From: Thamnidium elegans
Taxonomy: Eukaryota; Mucoromycota; Mucoromycetes; Mucorales; Mucoraceae
Reading direction: 5' to 3'
Length of the DNA stretch: 64,000 nt
Assembly: GCA_025201345.1 (NCBI GenBank)
Contig: JAIXMG010000005.1
Coordinates: 1,116,001-1,180,000, forward strand
The notes under the pieces were generated by a model. The model saw only the letters and a program-made list of their open reading frames with translations, searched no databases and had not been told where the DNA came from. The position numbers and the translations under genes were made by a program. Each line of letters opens with the position of its first letter. Position 1 is the first letter of the stretch. Positions 43,117 to 55,306 of the stretch are shown here, in pieces.

Positions 43117-45921
43117 TTAAACTTCTTTTTTAGATTTATAATTGAATGAAGCAGATCGGTTCAAGAAAGAACCAATCTTACCTGTTATTTTAGAAACAGA
43201 GCCTCTACGACGATGTTGGAACTGAGAAGCGTTGGGGGCAGCTAAAGAAGCAGATCGAGAGACGTTAGGAGTGGGCTGTAACAAATACCCGCTATCCGTT
43301 TGAGGCGTCACGTTTCTTGGTTCCTCATACTTTGCCATTTTAGCTGCAATGGGTGTATGCAAGTTTAAAACCTCAGGTTTCACTGTATAGCTATTTCTAT
43401 TGCTGGCACAGCTAATAGCACTGATATCAATTGTATGTGCAGTCTGACGAGAGGTGACAGTAGCCATAGACATTCCAGGGGGTAATTGAGACTGTTTCGT
43501 TTGCTGAGGTATAGATGTCACGCGAGGCGGAAGCGTATAACCAATATCCTTTGGTGGAACAGGTGGAGGTATATCTTGCTCAGAATGAATGACAGAAGGC
43601 TCAATCACGGCGGATACTTCTTCTTCACTACCGTCGTTTTTATCACTGGCTGTGTTGGTGGAGTTGCTAAGACTACTTGATTTTTTGTTCAAGCTTCTAG
43701 AAGAGTTTTTACGAAGGAATGCTTGAGAGAGTTTACGAAACAGTGATTTGCTTCCGCCGGCGGGAACGATGTTGTTTGTGGAAGTGGATAGGTTTTGTCT
43801 ATGGTTATCATCTAGGGTACGGTCGACAGGTGTATGATGGTGACTATGGTCGCTATGCGTGGGTGAATATGAAACGGGCTCTCTGTCGTCGGTAGAATGA
43901 GAGGGTGTAGGTAATCTGTTGGTATGAGGCTCGTTCGGTGGAGGAGAAGGGAATAATGTATCGACATCAGCATGTTTAGCGTCTTCGACATGTTGTGGAG
44001 GTGGAGAAGGAGGAGCCGAAAGCTGTCCACTGGTTTCGGTTGCAAGATGGTGTTGAGACAATGAAGAACGAAGCCAGCGTTGAATTCTACTCAAGTAGTT
44101 TGTTGAACCGATTGCAGCTGGTTGAGAAACAAAACCAAGTAAACTACCGTCGTTTTGTAACTTGACACCAGATGCATTGTGTGGAGGAGGAATGACAGGT
44201 GTATGGCTTAAAGGAACCTCCATTAATAATCTGTTGCCAGTATCAGAAGTTTCTTCAACCGCTACTAAGGAGGCTTGACTGCTTCTAGCAGAAGAATTGC
44301 CACCGAGTGATTCCATCGAGGCCTTTCGGGACAGACTTGACTTGGCAGTAACACGGAAATGATTGGACTCGTATTCCATGGCAATTTGTCGTTCAGCAGA
44401 TAAATAGTATAAAGATAAAAATGGGTGATAAGCAGCAGGGACAGATTGAGGATCGTCGTATACAACTCCAAAATTGATTTCATTGTAAGAATGAGGAGGT
44501 GTTAAGGTTCTTCTGGCGTGGCTGTCAGAAATATATTTACAGGCGTCGTGGTATACGGGAGATTGGATAATCAAAGTGAGTCTGCGTTCAATTTCGTCAG
44601 GTGTGCCTAGATTAAAACCTTGGGCCATTCTTTCAATTACTTTGGGACTGAGAGGTAAAGTTAAAGGCTTTCGTGAAGGCATGTAGTTATTAATAGAGGC
44701 TGATTCTTTGTTCATCCAAGGGTGGTGTATGATATCGGTCATGATGATTCTTTGGCTAGGCTCGGTAATAAATATTCTGGATAATAAGTCTTTACATTCA
44801 TCACTTAAATGAGCTGGGTAATTTACATGACCCTTTTTGATTTTGTCGTGTAAGCCAGGCATGGATTTATCATCAAATGGTACGGAACCAGTAGCCATGA
44901 CGTAAATAACAACACCTAAACTCCAAACATCAACTTCAGGACCACTGTAAGGATTTGCCTTTAATAATTCCGGTGCAGCAAAATAGAGTGAACCACAGTA
45001 AGTTGTTAATTGACGTTCAGGACAAAACAAGTTTGATAGACCAAAATCGATAATTTTAATGTTTCTTCCAGATTTATCAATCATGATGTTTTCAATCTTT
45101 AAGTCTCTGTGAACAATTGAGTTTCTGTGCAAGTAATCTAATGCACTAACGATTTGACGAGAAAATTGTCTGGTTCTTCTATCGGATAGTCTTTGTCTTT
45201 TTACGATATAATGAAGTAATTGACCACCGTTAACAAAATCCATCAAGATATAAAAGTATGGGCCTTGTAGTACCAAGTCTTTTAAGCCGACAATGTTGGG
45301 ATGCTTTAATAGCATCATGATATGAGCTTCACGTATAGTACGAACTTCACGGTTTTCTTCTCTGGCTTTTTCTTTTGCTATTTGTTGAATTGATTTTCCG
45401 TTTGTATGTGAAGGTTGATTTAGTAACTGTAAATTAGCTCTGGGAACAATTTTAACTGCAATCTATTTTTTTTATTTATTTTTAGATTTTTTTTTAAAAA
45501 AAATTAATTTATATATAAATACCTTTTCACCAGTAACATTATGAACACCTAATTTGACTTTACCCATACTTCCTTTACCTATACTTTGTTGAAGTGAATA
45601 GTTTCCAATAGTTTTTAAAGGAATGGACCTTTGTTCTTTATTTCTATTAGTTGAATCATTTCTAGTTATTAAAGGTTCTTTTGGTTGTTGTTGTTGTTGA
45701 TTTAGAAATTCGGCAACCATATTTAATGGATGTAAAGGTTTTGGTTGAAGTATTCTACAAGGAGGAGAAAGAGAAGTGGAAGAAATAGGTTTTAATATTT
45801 GTTTACTAAAGACCGAATATCTTTTCTGAATTGAGTTAATTAACGCGTGACAAAACGTTTGAGGTGGTGGTGGTTCCTTATTAAGCTCTCTGGCGCCATT
45901 TAAATTAAAATAAAAGCACAT
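43117..45921 (-). CDS. Serine/threonine protein kinase, KIN1/KIN2 (PAR-1/MARK) family
   Basis: Two exons, 45523-45921 and 43117-45462, give 914 aa. The kinase domain covers about residues 107-385: IGKGSMGKVKLG, catalytic Lys in IAVKIV (137), HRDLKIEN (251-258), IIDFGLSN (about 269) and YCGSLYFAAPELLKANPY. The basic insert KEKAREENREVRTIREA between strand 3 and helix C is a hallmark of fungal KIN1/KIN2. These kinases act in cell polarity and exocytosis. The C-terminal half is Ser/Thr/Pro/His-rich and disordered. A KA1 domain, normally at the end of this family, is not visible; instead the protein ends in a basic-hydrophobic tail (KITGKIGSFLNRSASFNYKS). Yeast members are about 1060 aa, so this one is shorter. 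Confidence 0.88.
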
Positions 45922-47928
45922 CTTTTTTTTTTTTTTTTTTTTTATTAATTATTATACATTTAATAATGTAACTTTCCTATTTAAATAAGAAAATAGTATA
46001 TATATAAACACACACACACACGTATAATATATATGTAAATTATTGCGTGTACCAAGACAATGGTTTGACATTACTCAAACTATTTACCGAGGAGAATACT
46101 TTTTAATATTTCTGTGTGTGACACTATGGGTGCGGTTGTTTAATAATAATAAAAAAAAAGTCCATCATTAAATAAGAACGTGGGCAACACCAATTTTAAT
46201 GTTCTTTCCTTCCTTTCAATTTATTATTTTATTTTTTTTAAGCTGGGAATTATCTCTTTAGCAGCAAGTTTGTTAAGATCAAATATCGATTGACATGTTG
46301 TGTATCATACTATCCCAAATTACCTTTTATATATAATCATCATCAGCTTACAATATTATTATTTTTCCCCGGGCGTTAAATACTGGGATCTACTGTTTAG
46401 ACTCAGTTACACCTCCTTAATGATTATTTTATACATGAAAAACCTGTTTTTTATTTTTTCTCGCTGTTTTTATATCAGAACGTGAAATAATTAAAAACTA
46501 GTAGTAGTCTATGTTGAATGATATCACCTATTTCATTAATCGCAGTAAAAAAAAAACCTATTCTATATGCATGTACATGACTAATGTTTATACATATAAA
46601 GTCGACATAATTTCATTGTCCTTGTTTATTTTTAAGAATTACATGTCTGCGGAAACCTAAAAAAAAAGGCCTCCTTCAAGTACAGTTGTTATTTTATTTC
46701 TCCCCAAATCACAATTGCAGTTAATCTTTAACTGTATATGCTTGAATTATAGTTTAGTTTGGCTTAAAGTATGAAGTTATTGATTTCATTTAACTTTAAA
46801 GTGTTTTTATTATTAAATATGATATTTGTAATTACATACTTGTATACTCAGGATTTATGAACTGTGCGATATACGTTTATACTGTTGTATTTTTTTACGG
46901 GTACTACATACATGTCTAGTTATCAGAAAATGACACATATATTTTTTTTTGATCGCGTACTACTATGTTCGTATATATAAAAAAAAAAAAAATAGACAGA
47001 TTCTACCGGAGAGACCCCCTCGTATTTTAGTGTAAAATGATACCATATACAAGTATCCCCCTAAAGTATATACTCGAACAGACCTACTAGTTCTTATAAA
47101 GAAGTATTGTTAATAGTCTAATTCACTTTTCACCAGAAACAATAATATTGATATAACAAACACATTAAACCCGTACAGAATAAAATTAAGGAATTAAATA
47201 GTTGAACATAAGAAAGGTAAATGACCTCTCTTTTTGTTCTCTTGGCCACTTTTTAGTTTGGTTAGGAATGATTGTATTTAACCAAACCAATGCTATCAGT
47301 ACACGAACAGTTGTATAACAATAATATTAATTTTTTATCTTCATCATAAGTATACAATACAACTTTTTTTTTTTATTTTATATATACGCCAGTATTTATA
47401 CGAAAGAAAAACATGTTTTTATATGTCTGTACTTATTGTGCTTATTTAATTCATACAATCGCTTTTTTTTATGAGTAAACGGTATACTTTTAATTGATCG
47501 TGTAAATTAACCTTGCATCAAGAGCTTTCCTAAATTAAATTAATAATCGACTATTGTAACAGTGAAGAAAAAAAAAGGTTTCCCTTAGAACCTGCCAGAA
47601 AAAAAAAAAAGAAAAAGCACATAAATCCGTAGACGCGGGGGGAGATCAGCCGCAGTAAGTCAGGGTCACCGGATAAGGAATTTTAATCCGTTAAAATATT
47701 GTCCCACGCTCTCAAGCATCTTTTTGTTTATTGCACAAAATACACTGACCCGACTGCATTTGAGCGAGTGACTCACTTCCCACACAGATGAGTAATATTT
47801 TTTATTCAAACTATTCCTTCAAATTCCAAAGCTTATTCGGACTTCAAACCACGTTGCTTATAAAATGTAAAAAAAAAGTAGATGTTCAATTATTAAATCT
47901 CCCTCTTTTTCTTTTTTATATATAAAAA
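45922..47928. other. Intergenic region
   Basis: Two kilobases between the divergent KIN1-like and aminotransferase genes; no gene seen. A GC-richer patch at 47630-47720 (GACGCGGGGGGAGATCAG and CAGGGTCACCGGATAAGG) stands out and may be a regulatory site for the aminotransferase. A TATA-like TTATATATAAAAA lies directly before its ATG. Confidence 0.45.
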
Positions 47929-49274
47929 ATGACTAAAACCTTTGGTAAAGCTTTCCGTCAAGAATTTTCACTTGAGCCTGAATACATCCCTATCAACCAT
48001 GGTTCATTTGGAGTTTATCCCAACTCCCTCAAGCCTCTTTTGAGAGCATATCAAGATAAAGCTGAAAATCACCCTGATCGCTGGAACAGATTTGAAGCTC
48101 ATAAACTTGTTAGACATAATCTTGAACGCTTATCAAAGGATCTTAAATGTGACCCCGCTCATCTTTCTTTTATGCTTAATGCTTCTACTGGTATGAACTC
48201 TGTTCTTAGAAGTTTCCCATTTAAGGAAGGAGATAAGATTCTCATGGTATGTGATAAGAATACCTATTAACATATATGTATATATATATATATATATATT
48301 CATACCTACCTCGTTTACATTAATAGTATCAAACATCTTATGCATCTGTCAATCAAACATTAAATTTCTTGAGAGATCACTATAAGGTTGAATTAGTTAG
48401 CATACATCTTGACTATCCTCTTGAGGATGACGAAATTGTTAATTTAACCAGGGAAACAATTGAAAAAGAGCATAGTAACGGTGGTAAGTTCCGCATGGCC
48501 GTCTTTGACGCTATTACTTCCGTTCCTGGTGTTCGTTTCCCTTTTGAAAAAATCAATCGTTTGGTTCAAGATAATGGTATTTTAAGTTTGATTGATGCCG
48601 CGCACGCTATTGGTCAAATTGAGTTAGATTTAGGAGAGTTGGATGCTGATTTCTTTATTGCTAACTGTCATAAATGGTCCTTCACTCCTCGTGGATGTGC
48701 TATCTTGTATGTCCCCAGTCGTAATCAAGGATTTGTTCATCCTACCAGTATTAATTATGCATACGAGTTCCATGCTGATGGTGCTGACTGCTCTAGTTTT
48801 GCTCTCGAACATGCTCCTGCAACAATGGATATGTCTGCATTTTTATGTGTAGAAGCAGGTAAATAAACACCTTTATAACGAATGAGAAAAAAAAAACCTA
48901 ACTCGACAATAGCTTTGAATTATCGCGAGTCTATCGGAGGAGAAGAAGCTATTCGTGCTTATACACATGATATTGCTATTCGAGGTGGCGAACTTGTTGC
49001 TAAAAGATTTGGTACACAAATTATGGAAAACTCCACCAGAACATTAACAGCTAGTATGGTCAATATTGAGTTACCTCCATTTACTACTACCAAGACCACT
49101 AAAGAAGTAATGAATTTCTTTTTAAACAAGTCCATCTACGAGTACAATACGACTCTCTCTGTCTATAAAAATAATAACAAATGGTGGGTTAGATTAAGTG
49201 GTCAAATCTATCTTGATTTAGATGATTTTGAAAAGGTTGCAGATATCATTTTATCCATTATCAAACAACTTTAA
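47929..49274 (+). CDS. Class V PLP-dependent aminotransferase (isopenicillin N epimerase-like)
   Basis: Three exons, 47929-48246, 48327-48858 and 48913-49274, give 403 aa. It has the fold-type I class V layout: INHGSFGVYP near residue 23, a DRWNRFEAH segment, LMLNASTGMNSVLRSF, LSLIDAAHAIGQIELDL with the cofactor-ring aspartate near 196, and FFIANCHKWSFTPRGCAILY with the Schiff-base lysine near 222. The C-terminal small domain ends WWVRLSGQIYLDLDDFEKVA. Fungal proteins of this group are usually called isopenicillin N epimerase-like or cysteine desulfurase-like; many act on small sulfur or amino compounds, such as ergothioneine C-S lyases. The substrate is unknown. Stops 57 bases from convergent ERV25. 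Confidence 0.85.
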
Positions 49275-49331
49275 TAGCAATAATAATAAAAAATAAAAAT
49301 GGGATTTTTTTTTATTGATTTTCCCTTTAAT

Positions 49332-50170
49332 TTAATCGATCAATCTCTTTCTCTTGAAGAAACGACGCAAATACAAGATTTGCCAAGTACCAAGACCAAA
49401 GAGAGTGAATAATGAAATAACACTAAACCACTTGACACGCTCATTGGTAGATTCTATACAACAACATATAAGTACCATCACACACATAATATTTACAACT
49501 TATACTTTACCGTTGGTATCTCTTAATTTAGCTTCACGAGCCTTTAAATAATTCATTTCATCTACAATTTCCTTGACAACAGTTTCCAACTTGCGAAGCT
49601 CGAGTTCGAGAGGAGTAAGCTTCTCTGCGTTGGCAATCTTTTTGAAATCATCTGCTTCAGCGCCTACACCAAAGTGTAACTCAATAGAACGCTTATATTG
49701 ACTACCTTCCTTAAATCCTACAATAACAAAATAAAATAAACTAGTTATAACTACCCATCTAATCTTGTCTCATTTTTTTTATTACCATCATCAAGAACAT
49801 TAGTGAAACAAACCATAACTTCTCCATCAACTTTAGTACTGAAGGCGTTACGAAGGTCTCCATTGACATTGGGCTTTTTAAGGTAAACGTTACGACTTTC
49901 AGTGTCATCTAAAATCTAAATAATGGAAGTCAGTACTCGATAAGCCATACAATCTTGGGTATATTTTACCTCGAGCTCAACGCGTTGGTTATAACCTTCA
50001 CCGACATTTATAGTTACAAGAACCATAGTATCTCTTGGGACATATTGCGAAAGACACTTGGTTCCTTCGAAAACACGCTCTTGGGTAACCGCGGGCAAGT
50101 CGAATTTGATTGCTGTTACTACTGCTAAAATACTCGAGAGCACGAGTAAAGTAAGAAATGATGGCCTCAT
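49332..50170 (-). CDS. ERV25: p24 family cargo receptor ERV25/TMED10
   Basis: Type I membrane protein cycling in COPII and COPI vesicles. Four exons: 49970-50170, 49786-49915, 49511-49717 and 49332-49453, giving 219 aa, the normal p24 size. Residues 1-20 are a signal peptide ([15 protein letters not shown]). A GOLD domain with two cysteines (C39 in GTKCLSQY and a later MVCFTN) is followed by a coiled coil ([19 protein letters not shown]), the family signature AKLRDTNESTNERV, a transmembrane helix ([19 protein letters not shown]) and the tail [13 protein letters not shown], with the FF motif for COPII and basic residues for COPI binding. Divergent from ALG13. Confidence 0.93.
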
Positions 50171-50381
50171 TTTGATTATTCAAGTAAGAAAAAAGAGGGG
50201 AAAAACAAAAAAGTAAAAAAAAATAAAAATAAAAAATATTACTAGTATCGCGTGCAGCCATCTCATTCGATTATCGGGGTTTTGACAACAAAAAAGTAAC
50301 AAAAGTTTTGCTTACATACATTTACTCTCTCTTTCTCTCTCTCTTTTTATTGACGTATACTCGGACTATTTTAACCTTGTA
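50171..50381. promoter_or_regulatory. Divergent promoter of ERV25 and ALG13
   Basis: Only 211 bases separate the two start codons, so regulatory sites are shared or overlapping. A C/T repeat (50324-50347, CTCTCTCTTTCTC) lies on the ALG13 side. Both products act at the endoplasmic reticulum. Confidence 0.4.
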
Positions 50382-50934
50382 ATGTCTTTGTTTGTTACTG
50401 TTGGATCTACTGGCTTTGACGACCTAGTTAGTAAAGTGACATGTCAGTCATTTCTTTCGTCATTAACTTTACTTGGTATTAATAAAGTATGTGTTCAATA
50501 TGGCACTTCGGAACCTATCTTTATAAAGAATATACAAACTTATAATGGTCCAAGAATAGATATTACTGGTTATAAATACAAAAACTCAATTGCTGAGGAT
50601 ATAGAACAAGCTGATATCGTTATAAGTCATGCTGGATCAGGCACTGTTTTACAGGCATTAAGACTAGATAAGAAACTAATCGTAGTTGTCAATATGTCGT
50701 TGATGGATAACCATCAGTATCAGTTAGCTCAAGCAATGGAATCTAGAAACTATGTTGCCTGTAGCGATATAAAGTACGTCATTATGTTTTGTCCTTATAG
50801 TATGTACTAATACAAAACTTTATAGTGATCTACTAGACACGATTGAAAAAGTTAAAAAGACTGATTTAGTACCTTTCCCTTCTGCTAAGCCTGCAATATT
50901 CGCTACTTTAGTTGACGACCAAATGGGTTTTTAA
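50382..50934 (+). CDS. ALG13: UDP-GlcNAc transferase subunit ALG13
   Basis: Catalytic partner of membrane-bound ALG14; adds the second GlcNAc to dolichol-PP-GlcNAc on the cytosolic face of the ER for N-glycosylation. Two exons, 50382-50773 and 50826-50934, give 166 aa, the usual fungal size (yeast 202). The GT28 C-terminal fold is clear: MSLFVTVGSTGFDDLV at the start, VCVQYGTSEP, and near residue 82 ADIVISHAGSGTVLQALRL, the donor-binding loop, then VVNMSLMDNHQYQLAQAM. The stop lies only 81 bases before the MID1 start on the same strand, so MID1 transcription may start inside the ALG13 3' end. Confidence 0.93.
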
Positions 50935-50962
50935 GCCTCAGCTAGTTTTGTTGTTTTTGTTG

Positions 50963-50994
<32 letters not shown>

Positions 50995-51015
50995 TTTTTT
51001 TTGTAAAAGAAATAA

Positions 51016-52594
51016 ATGGTTTTACTCTATCTACATGTGCTAGTTATCATAGTGTATGCAACTCTTGTTTTAACTCAAACTACAACACTACTTGAGAACA
51101 ACCACATCTTGTCAGGTTCGATTGCTGCCGGTAGTTACGACTATTACTATTTTTCCATTCCTGCAATAAATCAAGTATTCAATAAAAGAGCCATTCCCAA
51201 TATATTTCTCTCCATAACAACATGTACACAACCTATACCACCCAGTACATTTAAAGATGCTATACCTTCGTTTAATGCATATATATCACTTTCAAAGAGT
51301 AATGCCTTACCAGGCCCTGATAACGGTATTTCAGTTAATGATGCTATTCATGGCTTAACAACTTGGACAAGCAATGGCGCTTCTTCCGAGATTTGGGTTG
51401 CTGTGGGTGCTCCATCGCTTCCAAATACTTGGACAGGAAACTGGACATACGAAATTGGTGTTTCAACTAACCGTAAGAAGCTCATATATACGTGTATAAA
51501 AATAAATTAAATTACTAAAAAACGCTTGTCATTTAGAGATATTACATCCTATAATTATCAACGCCAATAGATATAAAGATGAACCTTTTATGATTTTAGA
51601 TGATACAGATAGGACCAACGCTTTATTTTCGTCCAACCCATTTCAAGGTGCTCCACCTAACTCAACCGTTTTAATCACGACTAACTTACCTAGCGAGTTA
51701 TCGCACTCGTTATGTGCTGCTAAACTACACGATTTACCAACCTACTCTGTAAATACTTCCATCACAACGCGTGGTCCATTAAATTTACCAAGGCATCAAT
51801 TTATGGTATCTAATCTAACTCAAGATACAGTCTATTCTGCCTACTTGATTCAAAGTGTAGGATCAACAATTGGATTAACTGCACCAATTCATTTTAGCAC
51901 AAAGATAGACGCAAACTGTAGAATTATTTATGATCTTCCTTTTTGTAATCAAGTAGCTTATAGCGTACCTACTAATCCAGATACATTTACAACAGAAAGT
52001 ATATGGGATATTGCAAATCAATACGATGAGCAGGCATTGGCTAAATTTGAACCGTTTGGAACTGCATTATCGCAATTTAATTGCGATACGACACAGTACT
52101 CACTTGTGCGTAATTGTACTGATTGTCACAGGGATTACAAGACATGGCTTTGTGCAGTTAGTATTCCTCGTTGCACAGATTCTTCCGTCAGCGGTGACTT
52201 GACACAAATAGATAACGTATCTACTTCACCGGCACTTCGAGATATATCTGTTGGTGCGTCTAGAAATCCATGGGTAGACGCAACCATGAAACCAGGAGAA
52301 TGGACAGAACTTTTACCTTGCATTGATCTTTGTTACCACGTGGTTCAAAGCTGTCCTCCCTTCTTGCAGTTCTTCTGTCCCAGTGGTGATTTAGCCTCAA
52401 TGCAGTACGGGTACTGGCAAAACGGGTCTGCTTTAGGAAATGGAACTTTGTATCACTTTGATATTAATAACCCCACCTGTAATCGTATGGGTGTTAGCAC
52501 ACAACTTTTAACTATTTCAGGTGCATCGCATATTTATTCAAACAATGTCATGATTTTCTTTATTGTTACAATTGTTGGTCTATTTTTGATTTAA
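51016..52594 (+). CDS. MID1: Stretch-activated calcium channel component MID1
   Basis: Partner of the CCH1 channel for calcium influx under mechanical, pheromone or ER stress. Two exons, 51016-51472 and 51537-52594, give 504 aa, close to the 548 of yeast. Residues 1-20 form a signal peptide (LHVLVIIVYATLVLTQT). The lumenal or extracellular part has many N-glycosylation sequons (for example NWTYE, NSTVL, NTSI). The C-terminal cysteine-rich region carries the family pattern NCTDCHRDYKTWLCAVSIPRC, then LPCIDLCYHVVQSCPPFLQF and CNRMG. It ends in a hydrophobic segment (VMIFFIVTIVGLFLI), suiting a membrane or GPI anchor. Ends 26 bases from the convergent TPS2 stop. Confidence 0.93.
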
Positions 52595-52620
52595 ATAAAA
52601 AAAAATTTTTTTTTTGATAT

Positions 52621-55306
52621 TTATGATGGACCAGACATGACCTTTAAACTTTCAATCACGTCTGATACAGTAGGTAAATGCCAAAGCGCTTGTGTCTGTT
52701 GATCTTCAGATCCGACCATGACTGAAAACTTTTGGTGTTCGTATATATCGGCCTTTTTTAATACCTTGAACATATCTTCGTCCGTTTTATCATCACCACA
52801 ACACATGATAAAATCAAACGGCGTTGAAGAGGAAGCGATCAATTTATTTACAATTTCGCCCTTATTGACGCATGTAGGACGTACCTCCAAATTCTTTTTA
52901 CCTACCAATACTTCCACAGGTAGCTTACTAAGTACAGCTTGTTCTAAATGGTTTTTACATTCCTTCGCTTGGAAAGGTCCGTACTCTGGATCTGCCAATC
53001 TATAATGCCATGTCAACGCGCACCGTTTATGTTCAACAAAACTACCTGTAGTTCTCTCGGTATAATAGTTAAATATTTCTACAACGTCATTTTTCCATCC
53101 CATATCTAAATCTTGGGTCAAATTAATCCATTTTTCGCACTTGGGATATCGCATAAATGAACCGTGTTCTGCACTTAATCCAAGGTTTTCAATATGTCCT
53201 AACCAATTAGTCAACGCTGTTTCATCTCTACCAGAAATAACCCATACTTCGTTACGTGGATCTTGACATAACTTTTCTAAATATTTAAGCATATCCTTTG
53301 GCGGTGTAGCTGCCATTGGTGTTTTTTTAATAGGCGTTAAAGTACCCTAAATATAAAAGTAATGATTACAAACGCTTTCTTTTTCTTTTTCTTTTTTTTT
53401 ACTCTGTAAGTAAACAACTTACATCATAATCGAAACATAATAACCGTTTCTTGGAAGAATTGTATTGATCTTCAAGATAGTCCAGTTTTAATTTTGGTGT
53501 GTTTTTGCTTTGTTCAGACAATAAACAAGTGTGTAATAACATTTTAATAAACGAGTGAGCCCAAAATGTAGTTGTATTGGATTTAACATGTGCCAATAAT
53601 TGCTGTATATAAATGTATAAGTTTACAAATAACTCCCCCCCAAAAAAAAAATAGAATTAGAAGCTTACCATATGTCGAGTTAATTTTTCTTCTTCAGTCA
53701 TGGTCAAGGCATCATGAATTGTCTTTGCTACGCCGGAATAATCCCATGGATTAACTAATAAAGCGGAACCCATTGAACCTGCAGTACCCGTTAATTCAGA
53801 CACAATAAGCGATCCATGTTTTTCTTGCTGACACATTACGTACTCTAAGCAAGTGGTATTCATACCATCCCTCACAGCAGTAATAAGTGCGGCATCCGCC
53901 GATGAAAGTAACGCATAATACTCATCTGCATGAATTTGATGATGGTAATGATGTACTGGCGTAAACTCCAAGGATCCATAGGTACCATTGATATGAGCTA
54001 CCATCTCTGCTACTTTATGTTCGTTTTTGACATTATCCGAACTGGTTACTTGAATCAGCACAACCTTATTCTGCCACTGAGGGTAATCTATCAAGAATTT
54101 TTCAAATGCAGCCAGTTTTTGTAATACGCCTTGAACTAGATCAAGTTTATCTCTGGCGACAAGAATCTTTTTATCAGAGTACATTTCTGCAATTGCTTTG
54201 ATCTTTGGCACAACGTCTGAACTCTTTCTTAAGGAGTCTACGGCATCTGTATCAATACCAATTGGGAACGTTCCTACGTGGCAAAAATGTCCTTCGTATT
54301 CTACTCCGTCGGGCGAGGATTCGTAACCTAATACTCGAGTTGAAGTGGAAATAAAATGTCTTGAGTTTGCATAAGTCTAAACAATACGCTTTTAATAACT
54401 TGTTTCGTTATAAAAAAAAAATAAAAAAATAGGTGTATAATATTACCTGAAACCCAACCAAATTTGCTGCCAACATTCCCTTCAAGATCTCTTGACGTTC
54501 TGATAATAAAAAAGGGTGTAAATAAATAAAAAAAAGAAATAAAAAAAGAAAAAAAAGCTTACTAGGCAAACAACGAAATAATTCTGAACTAGGAAATGGA
54601 GAGTGTACAAATAATCCAATCCGAGCTTTGGGTAATTTCGCTCTCACCATATTTGGAACTAATAGTAAATGATAATCATGGATCCAAATAATGTCTCCAG
54701 TTTGATACTCTTCCACAACTAAATCTGCATATTTTTGATTTACTGCTTCGTAATAGTTCCACTGCTTTTGCTCGATACGTCCATCTGTTGCATCGTTCCA
54801 TACAATATAATTAAATAAAGGCCACAGCACTATTTAAAGTTAAATTAGGTTCTGGTTATATATAACTCTATTTGTTTATGCTTACATGTTTTACAGTAAC
54901 CGTAATAATGCCCATCGATACTCTCATTATCCAGAAATAATGGCATACAGTTATGCTCTTGCTCAATTTGTCGCCTTATACTCGCTTTCTCTTCTGTTGT
55001 CAAGCTAGAAACGTCAACTTCTTGTCGAGTGACATCTTCGGAACATGAATCAGAGTTCTCGTATATTCTTCCGCTCCAGCCAATGCATATAGTTTCCCAT
55101 TCGTCAATGAGTGAATGCATACCAGCGTACATGGCGGCATGACCATGTCGGGAAGCAAAAGACCAGTGCAAGCGCTCGTCTTCCTTAATATCATGACTTA
55201 TTTCAAACGGAATTTGATGTGTAACATGAATAATGCGACCTTGATTTCTATCGGAAGCTAATAAAGGCAAAAAATTAAACCCTTCGTTTATGGTAGTGTC
55301 ATCCAT
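52621..55306 (-). CDS. TPS2: Trehalose-6-phosphate phosphatase with TPS-like domain
   Basis: Dephosphorylates trehalose-6-phosphate in the TPS complex; trehalose protects against heat and drying. Six exons: 54886-55306, 54563-54829, 54447-54499, 53669-54376, 53423-53602 and 52621-53346, giving 784 aa. The N-terminal GT20 region keeps IWIHDYHLLLVPNMVR and RIGLFVHSPFPSSELFRCLP, but the donor-site segment is KILVARDKLDLVQGVLQKL, with Gln where TPS1 has the catalytic Lys (YIKG), so synthase activity is unlikely. The C-terminal HAD phosphatase is intact: CFDYDGTLTPI (about 539-549), WVISGRDE and CCGDDKTDEDMF. Intron 5 splits the active-site motif between D and GTL. TPS2 rather than TPS3 because of the intact phosphatase motifs. 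First ATG used; a TTG three codons upstream is ignored. Confidence 0.93.

Noticed and set aside
43486..43680. Plus-strand frame inside the KIN1-like gene
   Set aside because: Antisense shadow of the long kinase exon with no family features.
47630..47720. GC-rich patch as a possible tRNA or other RNA gene
   Set aside because: No cloverleaf, A box or B box could be formed; kept only as a possible regulatory patch.
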